A stretch of 64,000 nucleotides of DNA from Termitomyces sp. T153 (GCA_018296165.2 JACKQL020000004.1:1549773-1613772), one strand, 5' to 3'. Counted from the stretch's first letter, positions 13,380-23,789 are shown. The notes: generated from the sequence alone by a model not told the origin. A program made the numbers and translations.

Positions 13380-14500
13380 TGTCATGACCCATTCCCCAAA
13401 ACCCCGCACATCGTCCATCAACCCCCTGAACCCCAAAAGGGACCCCCAACGCTCCGCCAAACTTCCGCCCATGCCCCGCGCCTACTTCGGCTAACTCCAA
13501 CGCCTCCCCGGCTAACTCCGACGGCCCCCTGGCCAACTTCGGTGCCTGCCCCACAGCCACTGACACTTACCCTGGGCCTCCCGAACCCCGAGAACCACTC
13601 CCACTGTTCCCAATCTTTGCCACCCCATCATCAACTAAACACCCTGACCTATTCCGGAGTATCATGACAACCTCGGGGCAACCCGCGTTCTCCAATGATC
13701 CCATCAATGTATCAGCGCGGCACGATCCTCGATCACAACCGACACCCACCTCCTCCGTCGAGCTCCGCCAAGCCCCGCCGCCACAGCCGACGTACCCTGA
13801 GGTCCTCCGGTAGTCAGTATATAAGTCATCGAGTAGCTCTTTGTACCCTAGTCTTGATATTGCTTAACGTTACCTATGGTCTGATTGTTTCGTGTCTCGT
13901 GTCTCGTTTTCTTATCTCAGTCTCCCGGTCTTATCTCAGTCTCCCGGTCTTGTCTCGTCTCCCTTTCGTTATCGTTCTCATTATCGTTTCGTATCTCTAC
14001 CCGAATCCACTCTTGTTCCATATCAACCCCATTCCATTTCGTCTGACGCTGTCTCGGTGACTCCGTCCGACCGTTGTGCCCAAGTCTTCATCAACCCTAA
14101 CGACCTCACGAACTCCGTGATTATGATTATGAACCCCGACACTCCTTTACCAGGTCCGAACCTCACTCTTCGCTCGGTCCCAGACCCCATCAGCTCCAAA
14201 TGATCTCCCATCAAATCCTGGCCCCGTTCCCATTAATCACACAGCCACCTACTCCCTCGCTTCCACAAATCTCCCGTATGGCCTTCTGCCTGAACCCCGC
14301 CAAGACCGTCTCGTTTCCCCACGATCCGACTTCTCTGGACCTTCCCAGATCTGTCTGGATCACAGCTCCCCAGCTACCCGCGCAAGCCACCAGGGCCCGG
14401 AACGTCTTCGAGTGTTCAGTTACCAATGCAGGGGAATCACGCCCGCCTAGTAAGGACTCGCCCAGTGCAGCTGAGCCCCCGGGGTCAGCGGAACCTGACA
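13380..14500. mobile_element. Solo LTR, 1121 bp, CpG-rich, TSD CTGAC
   Basis: Starts TGTCATGACCC, ends GGAACCTGACA, and is flanked by CTGAC at 13375-13379 and 14501-14505. The sequence is full of CpG, in sharp contrast to the decayed Gypsy DNA on either side. An inverted relative lies at 56200-57390, and a decayed start of the same family lies at 63692-64000. No internal element domains are attached, so it is a solo LTR left by LTR-LTR recombination. Frames of 100-123 codons inside it are non-genic. Confidence 0.88.
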
Positions 14501-15785
14501 CTGACATCATTGCATTGGGTCTGTTGCCCCAAACAAGCATTTTAGGTGCCATCATGGGTCTTTCATTCTAGGCCCCCAGTCTAATTGAGCCTGTCTCACT
14601 TTCAGAGCACATATCCTGTGTCTGGCAAACTAATTGACTAAGTCAAAGTGAGGGTTCCAGAGGTGAGTGCTGCCTATCTGAACATAATGTGTACTGAGTC
14701 AATCCAATATCAAATACTGTTCTGGACTCTGCTGCTCCACCCAGATGCAGCATCCAAAGTACTGGCAGTGTTGAGCTCAGGTCTTGTACTCCAACCCAGC
14801 TCACTGGATCTGCTCAGCCCCATACTCCAGTCCTGACTCCAGTGTTTGCTCCATGTTCCAGGCCCACACATTGGTATGTAACTGCCTGCTAAACTGCACT
14901 CAATACATAAGTGGTACACCTGCCTGCTCCACACATAATCTTGCATACCATCCCCTAACCTGAAAGTCTGGGTCTTGTGCAACATCAATTGACACAAAAC
15001 TGTCACAATCATGGAGAAGGTCCATAACAACCAGTTCAAATTCCAATATCTGATAGACAGAGAATCTATGGCCACAATACTGTAGTGCATTGAATGGGTC
15101 TTCTGGGTAGGTGGGTAGGGTACCATACTCTCCAACAGAAACTCAAAAGCATTAGATAGCCCATTCCCCAAATGAGTCCTGGGTCCCTGAGTAACCTGAA
15201 GGCACTCAAGCCACTCTTCTGCATCAGTGATTGTGAATCAATACTCATCAAAGTCCCCAGGTAGCCCCAGGACTACTTCATCCAGTAATCCTTCATTGGC
15301 TAGTAGGTTGTTTCTGAGCCACTGGCTTGTCTCTTCATTTACAGCCTTCCCATTAGGTTTAGTACCCACCTTAGTCATATCTGGTTCCATCACTCTTAGT
15401 AGAATTGTTGCAAAACTTTTGCCACCCTCTATGTGGGGCCCCAAAGGATAACAACCCCAAAGTTGTCTCAGCATTTCATTATTGGAGTAACCACTGTCTT
15501 GATCCCCTCCATCTCTTGATCCTGCCTCAGTGGCAGTGTCCAGGGCCAACATCAACTCAGGTAAGTCATCATATGTCAGTTCCCTCTTAGATGCATCAGA
15601 GCTGGCCCAATCACAGAATACAGTCTGCATACTGGGTGGTCCCAACAAACACATGGGTTCATGACCCCCATCTGATACTATGTTCTAGAATGACAAAGCA
15701 CCCACAGTGAGTCCTGTGGTCTCTCCTAAACTAGCTAGTCTCAGTTGCTCAGTTTTAGCCAGGTCCACAGTAATGCCATAAGTGC

Positions 15786-16700
15786 TTAATCTGGGGGTTT
15801 TTCCATAAGGAACTTGGCAATATGGGCATGAGGGCAGTTGCAGGAGATATGCCCCTCTTCCTTGCACCAAAAACACTTATTGGCAGTGCATAGCTCAGCC
15901 TCTTCCTCCTTGCTAAGTGGGTTCTTACCCCCAGGTGCGTTCTCTCGCCTCATAGAACGTGACGGACCGTGCTTGTGGCGAGGGTGTTTGCTCCTAGACC
16001 TGTCCCTTTGACGGACCGAAGAGAATCCAGGTGTTGCATTGGTCTTTTTGCCCATGGGAGATCGAGACTGCCTGGGGCTCTGAGGTCGAGGTTTCCTCCC
16101 GCGGTGTCGGTCCCGACGGGAGCGGCCAGAATTTGATGCTGACTGGCTTACTGTGTGTGGGCGTTGAGCCTCCTCTATGTCCACATTCTCAGCCATCTCT
16201 TAGTACTTGGCCTCCTTAACAATTTTCTTCCAACCTAAGCATTTGGGGTTCAGGTGAGCATGACAGAGAGCTTTTCAAATTGAAGGTTTGAAGCTATTGA
16301 ATAGTTTTACAATGCAAGCATGGCAGCTGTCTGAACCAACTATTGTGAATAGTTTGTCCAGGTCAGCCACATAATCCTTCATGGATTGATTTCCTTGCTC
16401 AAGCTGTTCAAGCCGAATATGTTGTTGGTTACGGTAGTTTATCGGGAAGCAGTAGTTGAAAAGCTCGGTAAAGAACTCTTTCAGATTCCATCTATGAGGA
16501 GCTAATGAAACTCGTCTAGTGTAGAATGTGTATTCCTTTCCAGTTAGGAATTCTGATAGTACCATTACTTGTCGTGGCTTCTCCACATAGCCATACTTGA
16601 CGTATGTGGTTCTGTGAGTGAGAAACTTCTGAAACTGACGATAATCAGCCTGACCTCCATATTTCTCAGGTGGGGTGGGTTTGATTAGTGTCTTTTGTGG
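15786..16700 (-). pseudogene. Gypsy gag capsid and zinc knuckle
   Basis: The capsid-like block (16275-16586) has WNLKEFFTELFNYCFP and the gag pattern LEQLEQGNQSMKDYVADLDKLF. One stop then precedes a basic Arg/Ser-rich linker, and a zinc knuckle with C-x2-C-x4-H-x4-C spacing (CFWCKEEGHISCNC) sits near 15830-15875. These bind the element RNA during packaging. CpG content is clearly higher at about 15930-16180 and moderately so up to 16830 than elsewhere in this element. Confidence 0.8.
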
Positions 16701-17315
16701 CTTGTGGTGTTGAGGCTTTTTAGGCTTCTTGCCTTTCTTAGGTTTGTGCTTATGGTGGTGGGTCGACTCTGAGCTGCTTGCTGCATGTAGGTCCGAGTCT
16801 GATCTGACGATGAGCTGTCATCTGCTGACTCATCCGACCCTGGCTCAGAGGATGAGGGGGTAGCTGAGGATTCTGATTCTGAACTGGATTCAGTGTCTGT
16901 GTCAGGCGATGAGGAGGAATCCCTGGAAGGGTCCCCGTCTGGGGTCCCCCCAGGTGCTTGAATGCTCTTTCAACGTGCTTCTGCTAGTTACCTGTGTGAT
17001 GGGCTTTGTGCTATCTTTTGTGCCTTGGCCGGACCTGTGGGTAGAGTCAGTGTGTGGCCCATGCACCTTACTACCTGTTACTTTACTGATCAATCCTGCC
17101 AGTTTATCAGACATGGGAACTAATCCCACATGGGCCTTTCGGTTGTGGGCGGTTTTTTGCTTCTGTTTCAGCCTCTCTAATTCCCGTACCAGCTTGCGCT
17201 TGTCATGGAGGTACCGTTTCCATTCCTTGCGAGAGATTGGCTTAGCTTTGGTTTTGATGTTGCTACTATATTTGCTATCAGATACTGCTGAGGTAACTGC
17301 ATTGTTATCCTTCTC

Positions 17316-18125
17316 CTATTCTCCCACCATGTTGATCAGCTGCTCTTTTATAGGCAGGTCTGTTGAGCTTAGGAGTATGTGTTGAATAGCTGGGTTCAGT
17401 TCATTGTTGGGGAGTTTGATGGACCCCCAGTTGCGGGGGTCTATGCTTTTACCCTTCTCAGGCAAGTCATCTCTTGAGTCAGCTTCATTTGGATTGCTGA
17501 GGTTTTCTTTTCCAAGGGAACCCTTTTTATTTGTGTTGACCTGCCTTATCTGGTGGTCCGTGAGGTTGTGCTCCTCATCAGTCATCAACTGGTGGGCAAG
17601 GCTTACTGCTCTGTTTTGTTCTGGGGTGAGTGTCTGGGAGTTTTCTCTGGACTCCTCAATGACATCTCCTGCCCAGGGCATATAGGTCTTCTTATGGTTC
17701 AACACTGGCATTGATTCCACCATAATAGAACAATTGGTGCCAAACATAATATTTGTATCTACTGCAGCAGACCTGATAGATTCTTGGAGCTCATCAGCAC
17801 CAGGATTTTTGTTGCAAGACTCATATGAGTCTCCAGAAATGGTTCCTTCATTGCAAGACTGTCCCAAGTCTCCAGCAATGGTACTTCCACTCTTTTTTGA
17901 GTGGGAAACCCTGTCTGTGACCAAACAAGGGCCAGCTGTGGACATTGTGGGGGTACTGCCAGCCTGGAAGCTTATGGCAGAGGGATACAAAGATCCCATA
18001 GAGGTGCTCAACTCAGTCAGGTCAGACAACACTTCCCAGGGCTCAGCTGCAGCTTGAGCCACCATTGCCAAGCAGAGATGATAAGCCATAGAGGTTAGTT
18101 GATAAAATTTTTGGGAATTACTCAT
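17316..18125 (-). CDS. Gypsy gag N-terminal region, 269 codons, still open
   Basis: The first long frame inside the 5' LTR, starting MSNSQKFYQLTSMAYHL. It is polar and Ser/Asn/Glu-rich, with a TPEQNRAVSLAHQLM helix and no recognisable enzyme motif. Position (88 bp from the LTR edge, ahead of the capsid block) and orientation make it the N-terminal part of the element's gag. It ends at a stop at 17316, after which the same protein seems to continue in another frame (KEWKRYLHDKRKLVRELERL near 17200), so the gene is broken as a whole. Confidence 0.6.
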   Translation of the reverse strand: MSNSQKFYQLTSMAYHLCLAMVAQAAAEPWEVLSDLTELSTSMGSLYPSAISFQAGSTPTMSTAGPCLVTDRVSHSKKSGSTIAGDLGQSCNEGTISGDSYESCNKNPGADELQESIRSAAVDTNIMFGTNCSIMVESMPVLNHKKTYMPWAGDVIEESRENSQTLTPEQNRAVSLAHQLMTDEEHNLTDHQIRQVNTNKKGSLGKENLSNPNEADSRDDLPEKGKSIDPRNWGSIKLPNNELNPAIQHILLSSTDLPIKEQLINMVGE

Positions 18126-18212
18126 GTTTATGGTGGTGCTGGTTGATCAGACCAGCAATGTCCAGTGGCAGGAGTAATGTAGGAAGCTAGGTTCTTTTAA
18201 CTGTTCAAAATA

Positions 18213-18452
18213 TGTGACATTTGCATGATGTGCATGGTAACATCACACAAGAGCTTAGAGTCCTTCAATAGAACAGGTTTTGTCCTAGTATTAGAAAGAA
18301 CTGAAGTCCTATGGTACATCAGACTTCCCTATATACCATAGACTAGCTGTATGTAAGGGTAATGTAGTAATGGGACAATTTTCTGGGTAAGCAGATGAGC
18401 AAAGAGCTACTCCATAGCTATCACATGGGCATGGATCATATGTTCTGTTACA
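18213..18452 (-). repeat. 5' LTR of the nested Gypsy element
   Basis: Partner of 7699-7938. The right flank CAACT (18453-18457) matches the left flank of the other LTR. The gag start at 18125 lies about 88 bp inside. Confidence 0.9.
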
Positions 18453-18908
18453 CAACTGCTGGAGTATTCTGAAAATCAACTGAGATTTTCTCAAAGTTTC
18501 TAGGTAAATATTCATATATTGATGGTATCAAAGAGAACTAACCAAATTGACTCTAGTTATAGGAGTAGGTGACCCCCCTCCTACACCTCCAATTAGAGGG
18601 GTTACATGGGACATGCAAGTGGACATGCATATGCAAGGAAACAAATCACTAGCTTTGGTGCAGTGCCTAAGAGGAGTGGTGTCATATAAAATTTCAATAG
18701 TACATCAGGAAAAAGAGAAAGGCTTCAGAAAGGCTACATACCAAGGAGTGCACAGTGGAAAAGCCTGAGGTATGAGGTCCAGGAAGGGGGAGGTCCAAGA
18801 GTCCTTAAACACAAGTTGATTTTTGTCAAGTTTTCATGCTTGTAGACTTTGATACAAGCTTTCTATAGGAACAAAACACTAATAAATATATATATCACTT
18901 TCAAATCA

Positions 18909-19834
18909 GGGGTGCAGTGGCTCAGCTGGCACCATTGCATCCCAAAGTGGGTCACATGATCTGTGAGTGCAAGGTCAGGGTTTTGACTCTGGCTGAGTGT
19001 GCCTATGTGGAAAACACCTTAGACACCACATGGGTTCTTCAATGCCACCAGAAAGCCACTGCCTGCATGTGATGATTAGGAAGGCTTTGTTGGTCAGGCT
19101 GCCCCAGAATGACCAATCAGCACATGATATAATGAGGCATGGTGACCACCACACTCATGACCAGATGACAAAAAACAGATGGTTTCCCCTGGCTCAATGG
19201 ATTTGGGAGAGGGTCTCAGGGTCCTTGCTGACCAAGTGGGTTGAGGGGTAGGCAAGAGGATAGGAGTCAATAGTTCAATCAGGCTGCCAAAGTTACTGTG
19301 TGGTCCATTGGATGGTTTGATGAGGTAATTACCACAGTTGCCAGTTTGATCAGGTGCCTAGCCAATTGGTGCGGCATGTCTGTCACTAGGCGGCCCACTG
19401 GCCATTCTGTTGTGGGTTCCAAATCTTGGGATCAATCTTCCAAAAAGTATCATCTGGGCATGGGGAAGGGTGTGTCATGACACCCTTACTGGTGTGATGG
19501 AATGGGAGCTTAGAGCTGGAAGTGGAGTTCTTCACGGGACAAACCAACACACACTCAGTAAGCCCTGCAGAGTATAGCTGGGTTTAGAAATTGGGACAGC
19601 ATGTTAATGGCAGATGGTGTGGGACTTAGGGTGGGAAGTAGTATGAACTCCGACAAAGTCAAATTGTAGTAAAAAGTGGCTATGAGGTGTAACTGGCATC
19701 AGCTGAAAAGGGATCGGGCTGGAGAACTAGCTGGAGTGTCTGTAATTACCACCCCCCATTACATACTGTGGGACCTAGGACATAATGTTCAAGGATTATT
19801 CCATGTAAAAATAGGTCTCGAAACAAATAAAATG

Positions 19835-19862
<28 letters not shown>
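18909..19862 (+). mobile_element. Probable tRNA-derived SINE with 15-bp target duplication
   Basis: The head has a perfect polymerase III A-box match, TGGCTCAGCTGG, at about 18917-18928. A B-box-like GGGTTTTGACTCTGG lies some 50 bp downstream and reads as a decayed GGTTCGACTC. The 3' end is AATAAAATGAATCATCATC..., a simple-repeat tail like that of many LINEs. The 15-bp word ATCACTTTCAAATCA occurs immediately before (18894-18908) and after (19863-19877). At about 954 bp it is long for a SINE. It keeps some CpGs in its 3' half, so it may be younger than its surroundings. Confidence 0.72.
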
Positions 19863-19866
<4 letters not shown>

Positions 19867-19867
19867 C
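19836..19867 (+). repeat. (ATC)n microsatellite, SINE tail
   Basis: About ten uninterrupted ATC units at the 3' end of the SINE-like element, merging into the downstream target duplication. Confidence 0.9.
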
Positions 19868-20046
19868 TTTCAAATCACCTTGGTAATAGTTATTTTTAAC
19901 CATGAAATCCCCATGAAACTTATATTTGGTAATGTCACATCACTATAATATCACTCAGCTGATTGATTATTATTGCAATCTTATTCTTGAGCTGTTCTTG
20001 AGCTGTTCTTGAGTCCCTCAAAGCTGCCTCAGGCATGCCTAAAGGG

Positions 20047-21170
20047 TTAAAAAAGCCCATAAGCACTCCTCCTCACATGGAATTCTGGTGCACATGATTG
20101 TAGGCCAAGACATGGCCAAAGATACTGGAAAGCAGCAGCTGATAGTGTTTCAGTAAAAATGTCTGCCATGTTCTCTTTTGATGGGACTTGGTGTAGAATT
20201 AGCTCATTCAATTGTACATGCTCATGCAAGAAATGATATTTGATGTTGATGTGTTTTACTCATGCATGCAGTAATGGGTCCTCAGATAATGCTATAGCTG
20301 AGTCATTGTTGCAGAATAGATGTGTAGGATGAGTTATGAAGTCTTGTTCTATATATCCTTTAGCAGTGCTCATAGCCATACTCCTTCCTGTGCACCCCCA
20401 TAGGCTGCCATATATTCTGCTTCCACTGTCCTCTGTTTTCTCACTGCCCAGGAAATTGCTCTGGAGCCAAGGTTCCAGGTGTATCCACTGATGCTGTGCC
20501 TTGTGTCAAGGCAATTTGCCCAATCTGAATCCATGTAACCAGTGAGCATAATTCCTTTTTCCTCTCCTCCAAGGTGGAGTTGTAGGTCCCAAGTTCCTTT
20601 CAGATACTGGACCAGGCAGATCACAGCATTCCAGTGTTGCACAGCATAGCAGTCAAGGTATTGAGTTAGCTGCTGTATGCTGAAGGCAATGTCTGGGCAA
20701 GTAGAGATTGCTAAATACAAGAGACAGCCAACTAACTGACAGTATGGCATTCTTTCCAGGGAGTGTTGTTCATCTGGGGGCAAGGTGCTGCAGTCTACTT
20801 GTTGAAGCTTGGAGTTGGGATCCATGAGGAGAGTGAGTGGTGAGGCATTGCTCTGACCAGACTGCTTGATGATCTTGTCAATGAGCACAGTCTGAGAGAG
20901 CTTTACAGTGTGATTTGGTCAGTCCCATTCTACAGCTATGCTAACAACAAAATGTGGCTGTCCTAGGTCAGAGATGGTCCATACTTCCTGCATCTGACTT
21001 TTGAACCATTTGTTCTCCTCCTTGTTGTTTATAATAGGAAATCATCAACATGTAGGGCTGCAATGATCATCCCCTGGTCAGTAGCTCAAAAGTATATGCA
21101 AGACTTGCATGCTAATCTCTTGAACCCCCATGATATCATCTTATCATTCACCATTCCATTCCATATCTGC
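20047..21170 (-). pseudogene. Ty1/Copia pol remnant (RT palm and RNase H)
   Basis: Minus-strand fragment. An ALHVDDFL block at about 21041-21060 matches the Copia YVDD palm with Tyr replaced by His. Then come LVGCLLYLAISTCPDIAFSI and the Copia RNase H phrases DSDWANCLDTRHSISGY and AISWAVRKQRTVEAEYMAA (20370-20888). The C-terminal part, ILHQVPSKENMADIFTETL, lies at 20047-20229. Stops separate the blocks, and no LTR or integrase was found, so it is a 5'-truncated and decayed copy. CpG is nearly absent. Confidence 0.85.
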
Positions 21171-21527
21171 CCCACCTATTTCATCCCATAGAGTCCTCTG
21201 ACCAACTACCTATTGATCAGCGGGCCATAATCAGGCTCTGACAACGCCCTTTAAATACAGTTAGGGATTGTCGGATCGTCGAGTAAAAAAAATAAGGATT
21301 CTATTGAATAGTCAGTCACTCTTTGTCAAAATGTTCTCACGTGATGACCGCGTCATCCTTACCAGAGTTTATTCTGATCTAGTTTGAACTTGCTATCTTC
21401 GTGTCACGCTACTGCAAACTTTTTGCCTAGCGTTACAGAATCTCAGGATTATCAAGTAGGTCTGATGATACAAATCTAAAGTGTAGCAAAAGAAGGCTAA
21501 TGCAATTTGAAACTGGAAGGTCATGCA
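21171..21527. other. Transition from repeat island to gene space
   Basis: CpG dinucleotides reappear from about 21,210 (AGCGGGCC, GACAACGCCC, GTCGGATCGTCGAG). No gene or repeat was recognised here. It probably holds the 3' flank of the minus-strand gene that follows. Confidence 0.5.
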
Positions 21528-22890
21528 TCATGGTCCAGGCGTTACCAAGTCCGAATCGCCTTCGGATTGAGGAGCAGCAACGATGTTTCGCATTTTAGTT
21601 TGAGGGCGAACGTTTGTTGTTGGGACATCTGGGATCGAGGACCCAGAACGAGAAGGGGCAGTGGAGGCAGCTAGCGACGATACTGCCTTCACCTTGCCCT
21701 TGCCCTTCACCGGCGCCGACATTGACACTGCCGACAAACGAGGGGGAGCAGTGCCTGGTAATCGCTCCTCACCAGGTTTTGGTAGGCTCGAAGCATATTC
21801 TGACTCCTTTTCTCCTACCCATGTCGTTGTAAACCATCTTCCACCAGCAATTCCCCGAATTTCACGTCGGGCAATCCGCCAGTGTCTCACCTTCTTCTTG
21901 CTCTTGTCCAAAGACAAAACGGGAGCGAATCCGGTTGGGATTTTTGGAGCCGGTTGGACCGGGAATGGTTTGGTAGGAAGGGGATAATGTGGGACGGGAG
22001 CGTTTTCGAGATTTGTTTCCTCCGTCAAAGGAATTGAGACTAAAGACCCAGTCAATTCAGCCCCTTCAGGCTCAGGGGAACCAGCATCGAACTGTGCGGT
22101 GACTGGTGAGGATGCTGCTGTCCCAGTGTGTGCTGAGAAACAATTCATGAGCTCGAAATGTATGAAAAGCAGAGAAATATGAAGAACCTTCGGACAGCCC
22201 GGCAGCATCGTCAGGAAGAGGCATTGCAGTCTTCAGCCTAAGAGGGAACATTGCTTAGCACAGACGTCTAAGAAGTTGCAAGAGAAAGTACTTGGTTGGA
22301 GCCAACTTTGTACGCGTCTTAGCAAGCTTCTTTGGAGTTTTTTTGGGTGTCGCCACTTTTGATTGACCACTGACATTGACGCTCTGCTTGACATCGATAA
22401 GAAGTTCTGACGGCGTAGCCTCGAACCATGTCATCGTCGGAGCAAGGTCAATCCGCCCTGACACATTCGTCATGACTTTCTCTTGTGCCTTCCTCTCATC
22501 TTCCGCTATGCGCTTCTCGCTTTTCCGAGGTTTCCGCTTGCTGGAAGTTCTCTTCTTCGCGACCTCACCTGACCGGGTTGGGTTGGGAAGCGCGGTTACA
22601 GGCACAGGTTTCATGAGTTCGTCTTCGTCGTCATCAATGAGCTGGTCCTCTTCTTCCTCCACTTCGTCGTACTCGTCATCAGTGAGATTCTCCTTTCGTC
22701 GGGGCCGAGGCCAGGCAGAAGGTGCTTTAGTTTTAGTACGACGCCCACTACCAGAAGCCTTGGGCTGAGGTGGAGGCGACTCTTCGTCCTTAAGAGTGGA
22801 AATCTCAGGAGCGTCCATGTCTATGTCCTGGTCCATGTCAGAGGTTCGGGAGGTGGGATCGTAGGAGACCCAAGGCGATACGCGAAACAT
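21528..22890 (-). CDS. Hypothetical protein, acidic/basic low-complexity, probably nuclear
   Basis: Three exons fit. The first runs from ATG at 22890 (MFRVSPWVSYDPTSRTSDMD) to ...KLAPTK, splicing at GTACTT. A short second exon reads LKTAMPLPDDAAGLSE. The third starts AHTGTAASSPVTA after a CTCAG acceptor and ends DLVTPGP. The N-terminal half has acidic runs (EVEEEEDQLIDDDEDE) next to basic patches (KKRTSSKRKPRKSEKR), typical of nuclear proteins. One ordered-looking block follows: RHWRIARREIRGIAGGRWFT then TTWVGEKESEYA. The tail is Ser/Pro/Lys-rich. I do not recognise the family and assign no function. The GGRWFTTTWVG block is the best handle for a search. Confidence 0.75.
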
Positions 22891-23128
22891 TGATATTGTC
22901 TATGGCTTGTTTGCATGTATTTCATGACGGCTGTTCATGAACAATGTCGCTGCCAGAATTAATCAGTACATAGTACATACGGGTATTGACACCATGCTCG
23001 TCGTGCTCATCAGATAATGGTATGCTGGCTTGAACCTCTTATGGCACGCGATCTCTTGCTGAATATATGGCAATGAATTTAAGGCGATGTGGCAACAAGC
23101 GGAATATTTTTCCCGAAAGTATGTCAAA

Positions 23129-23640
23129 TCAGGTATGTATCTGTTCTGATTCGTTCTCATAACCCGTCCATTTACTCAGCTCATCGTTGATGTCCATCAC
23201 ATGCGTATCGTAGTAGATATGGGCTGTTGGCTTCAGATCATCCCAATGTACCAATGCTCCTTTCTCATCTCGCTCCAAATGGGTAGCCCAAACGGATGTT
23301 TTGCCAGCCAAATTGTTCTTGGAAGCAACACAGACACCACAATTCTTGCACCTGTACCGAGTCTTGTGCGGTTTCGCCGGAGGTACAAAAGAGTCGAGGA
23401 CATCGCAATCGGGTTGCTTATGTGTCCATCTGAATGCCGTGGTGGGGAAATGGATTGAGTGAACGAAAGGGGCTCCTGGAAAAGGCTATTCAGCACCTAC
23501 ATCAAGACAAGAATGTTGGTCTACATACCTGCAAGCCTTTGGCAATAGGTACAGTGGCAATACGCACGGAGGATGGGAGGACCAGTGACCTCGTACGAGA
23601 TAAAACCGCAAAAACATGCTCCTTTGAAGAGCTTGGACAT
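23129..23640 (-). CDS. GFA-family (glutathione-dependent formaldehyde-activating-like) zinc protein
   Basis: Two exons on the minus strand. Exon 1 begins MSKLFKGACFCGFISYEV at 23640 and ends ...YCHCTYCQRLAG. A 52-bp intron with TTCCAG acceptor follows, and exon 2 starts APFVHSIHFPTTAF and ends at 23129. The zinc ligands of the family are visible: CFC near residue 9, CHCTYC near 30, and CKNC in RYRCKNCGVCVASK. The C-terminal VMDINDELSKWTGY matches the usual GFA/CENP-V ending. Total is about 150 residues, near family size. Members of this fold are mostly of unproven activity, so only the fold is claimed. An upstream in-frame Met (23736) exists, but the family start fits MSKL. Confidence 0.85.
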
Positions 23641-23789
23641 GTTGGAAAGTAATCGATCGATGAGCAATTCAAGATAGATAAGCACAGGTGTGGGAAACTG
23701 GTGCTCCGTTCCGAGGCAACGGTGTTCCATGGCCATAGAGTAATGAAAGTTCTGTGAATGTGGGAGGAACGCGTCCCGACTTCCCGAAG

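Larger units (their letters stand above)
7699..18452 (-). mobile_element. Full-length Ty3/Gypsy LTR retrotransposon, minus orientation, decayed
   Basis: Two 240-bp LTRs (7699-7938 and 18213-18452) begin TGTGA and end TTACA. They are flanked by a 5-bp target duplication CAACT (7694-7698 and 18453-18457), which lies in the right arm of the older inverted-repeat element. Reading leftwards from 18125 the order is gag N-terminal part, capsid and zinc knuckle, retropepsin, reverse transcriptase, RNase H and integrase, the Ty3/Gypsy order. Stops and frame breaks are spread through gag-pol, so the copy is not coding-competent. A solo LTR of another family (13380-14500) is nested between the zinc knuckle and the protease. 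The stretch 14506-15670 is heavily broken and gave no recognisable domain. Between integrase and the 3' LTR is about 2 kb of extra sequence. Confidence 0.9.
6578..18601. mobile_element. Inverted-repeat (foldback/MITE-like) element, split by a nested Gypsy element
   Basis: The left arm (about 6578-6935) and the right arm (7525-7698, resuming 18458-18601 after the nested retrotransposon) are inverted copies over roughly 300-350 bp. Both begin CCCCTCTAAT reading inwards. Both contain the block GTTGCCATCAACNTTGACAG and the short palindrome GTTGACAGATCATCTGTCAAC. Without the nested Gypsy element and its target duplication the unit is about 1.26 kb. The left arm keeps many CpG sites; in the right arm most read TG or CA. 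No convincing target-site duplication was found, so the outer limits are approximate. The interior carries a 78-codon frame (7049-7285). It could be a non-autonomous DNA transposon or a foldback element; the superfamily is unknown. Confidence 0.75.

Noticed and set aside
13702..14571. Coding frames of 103-123 codons inside the solo LTR
   Set aside because: They overlap in several frames on both strands of a solo LTR with clear TSDs; GC-rich sequence leaves frames open by chance.
18909..18985. A genuine tRNA gene
   Set aside because: A and B boxes are present, but no complete cloverleaf could be drawn, and the segment is the head of a repeat with target duplications.
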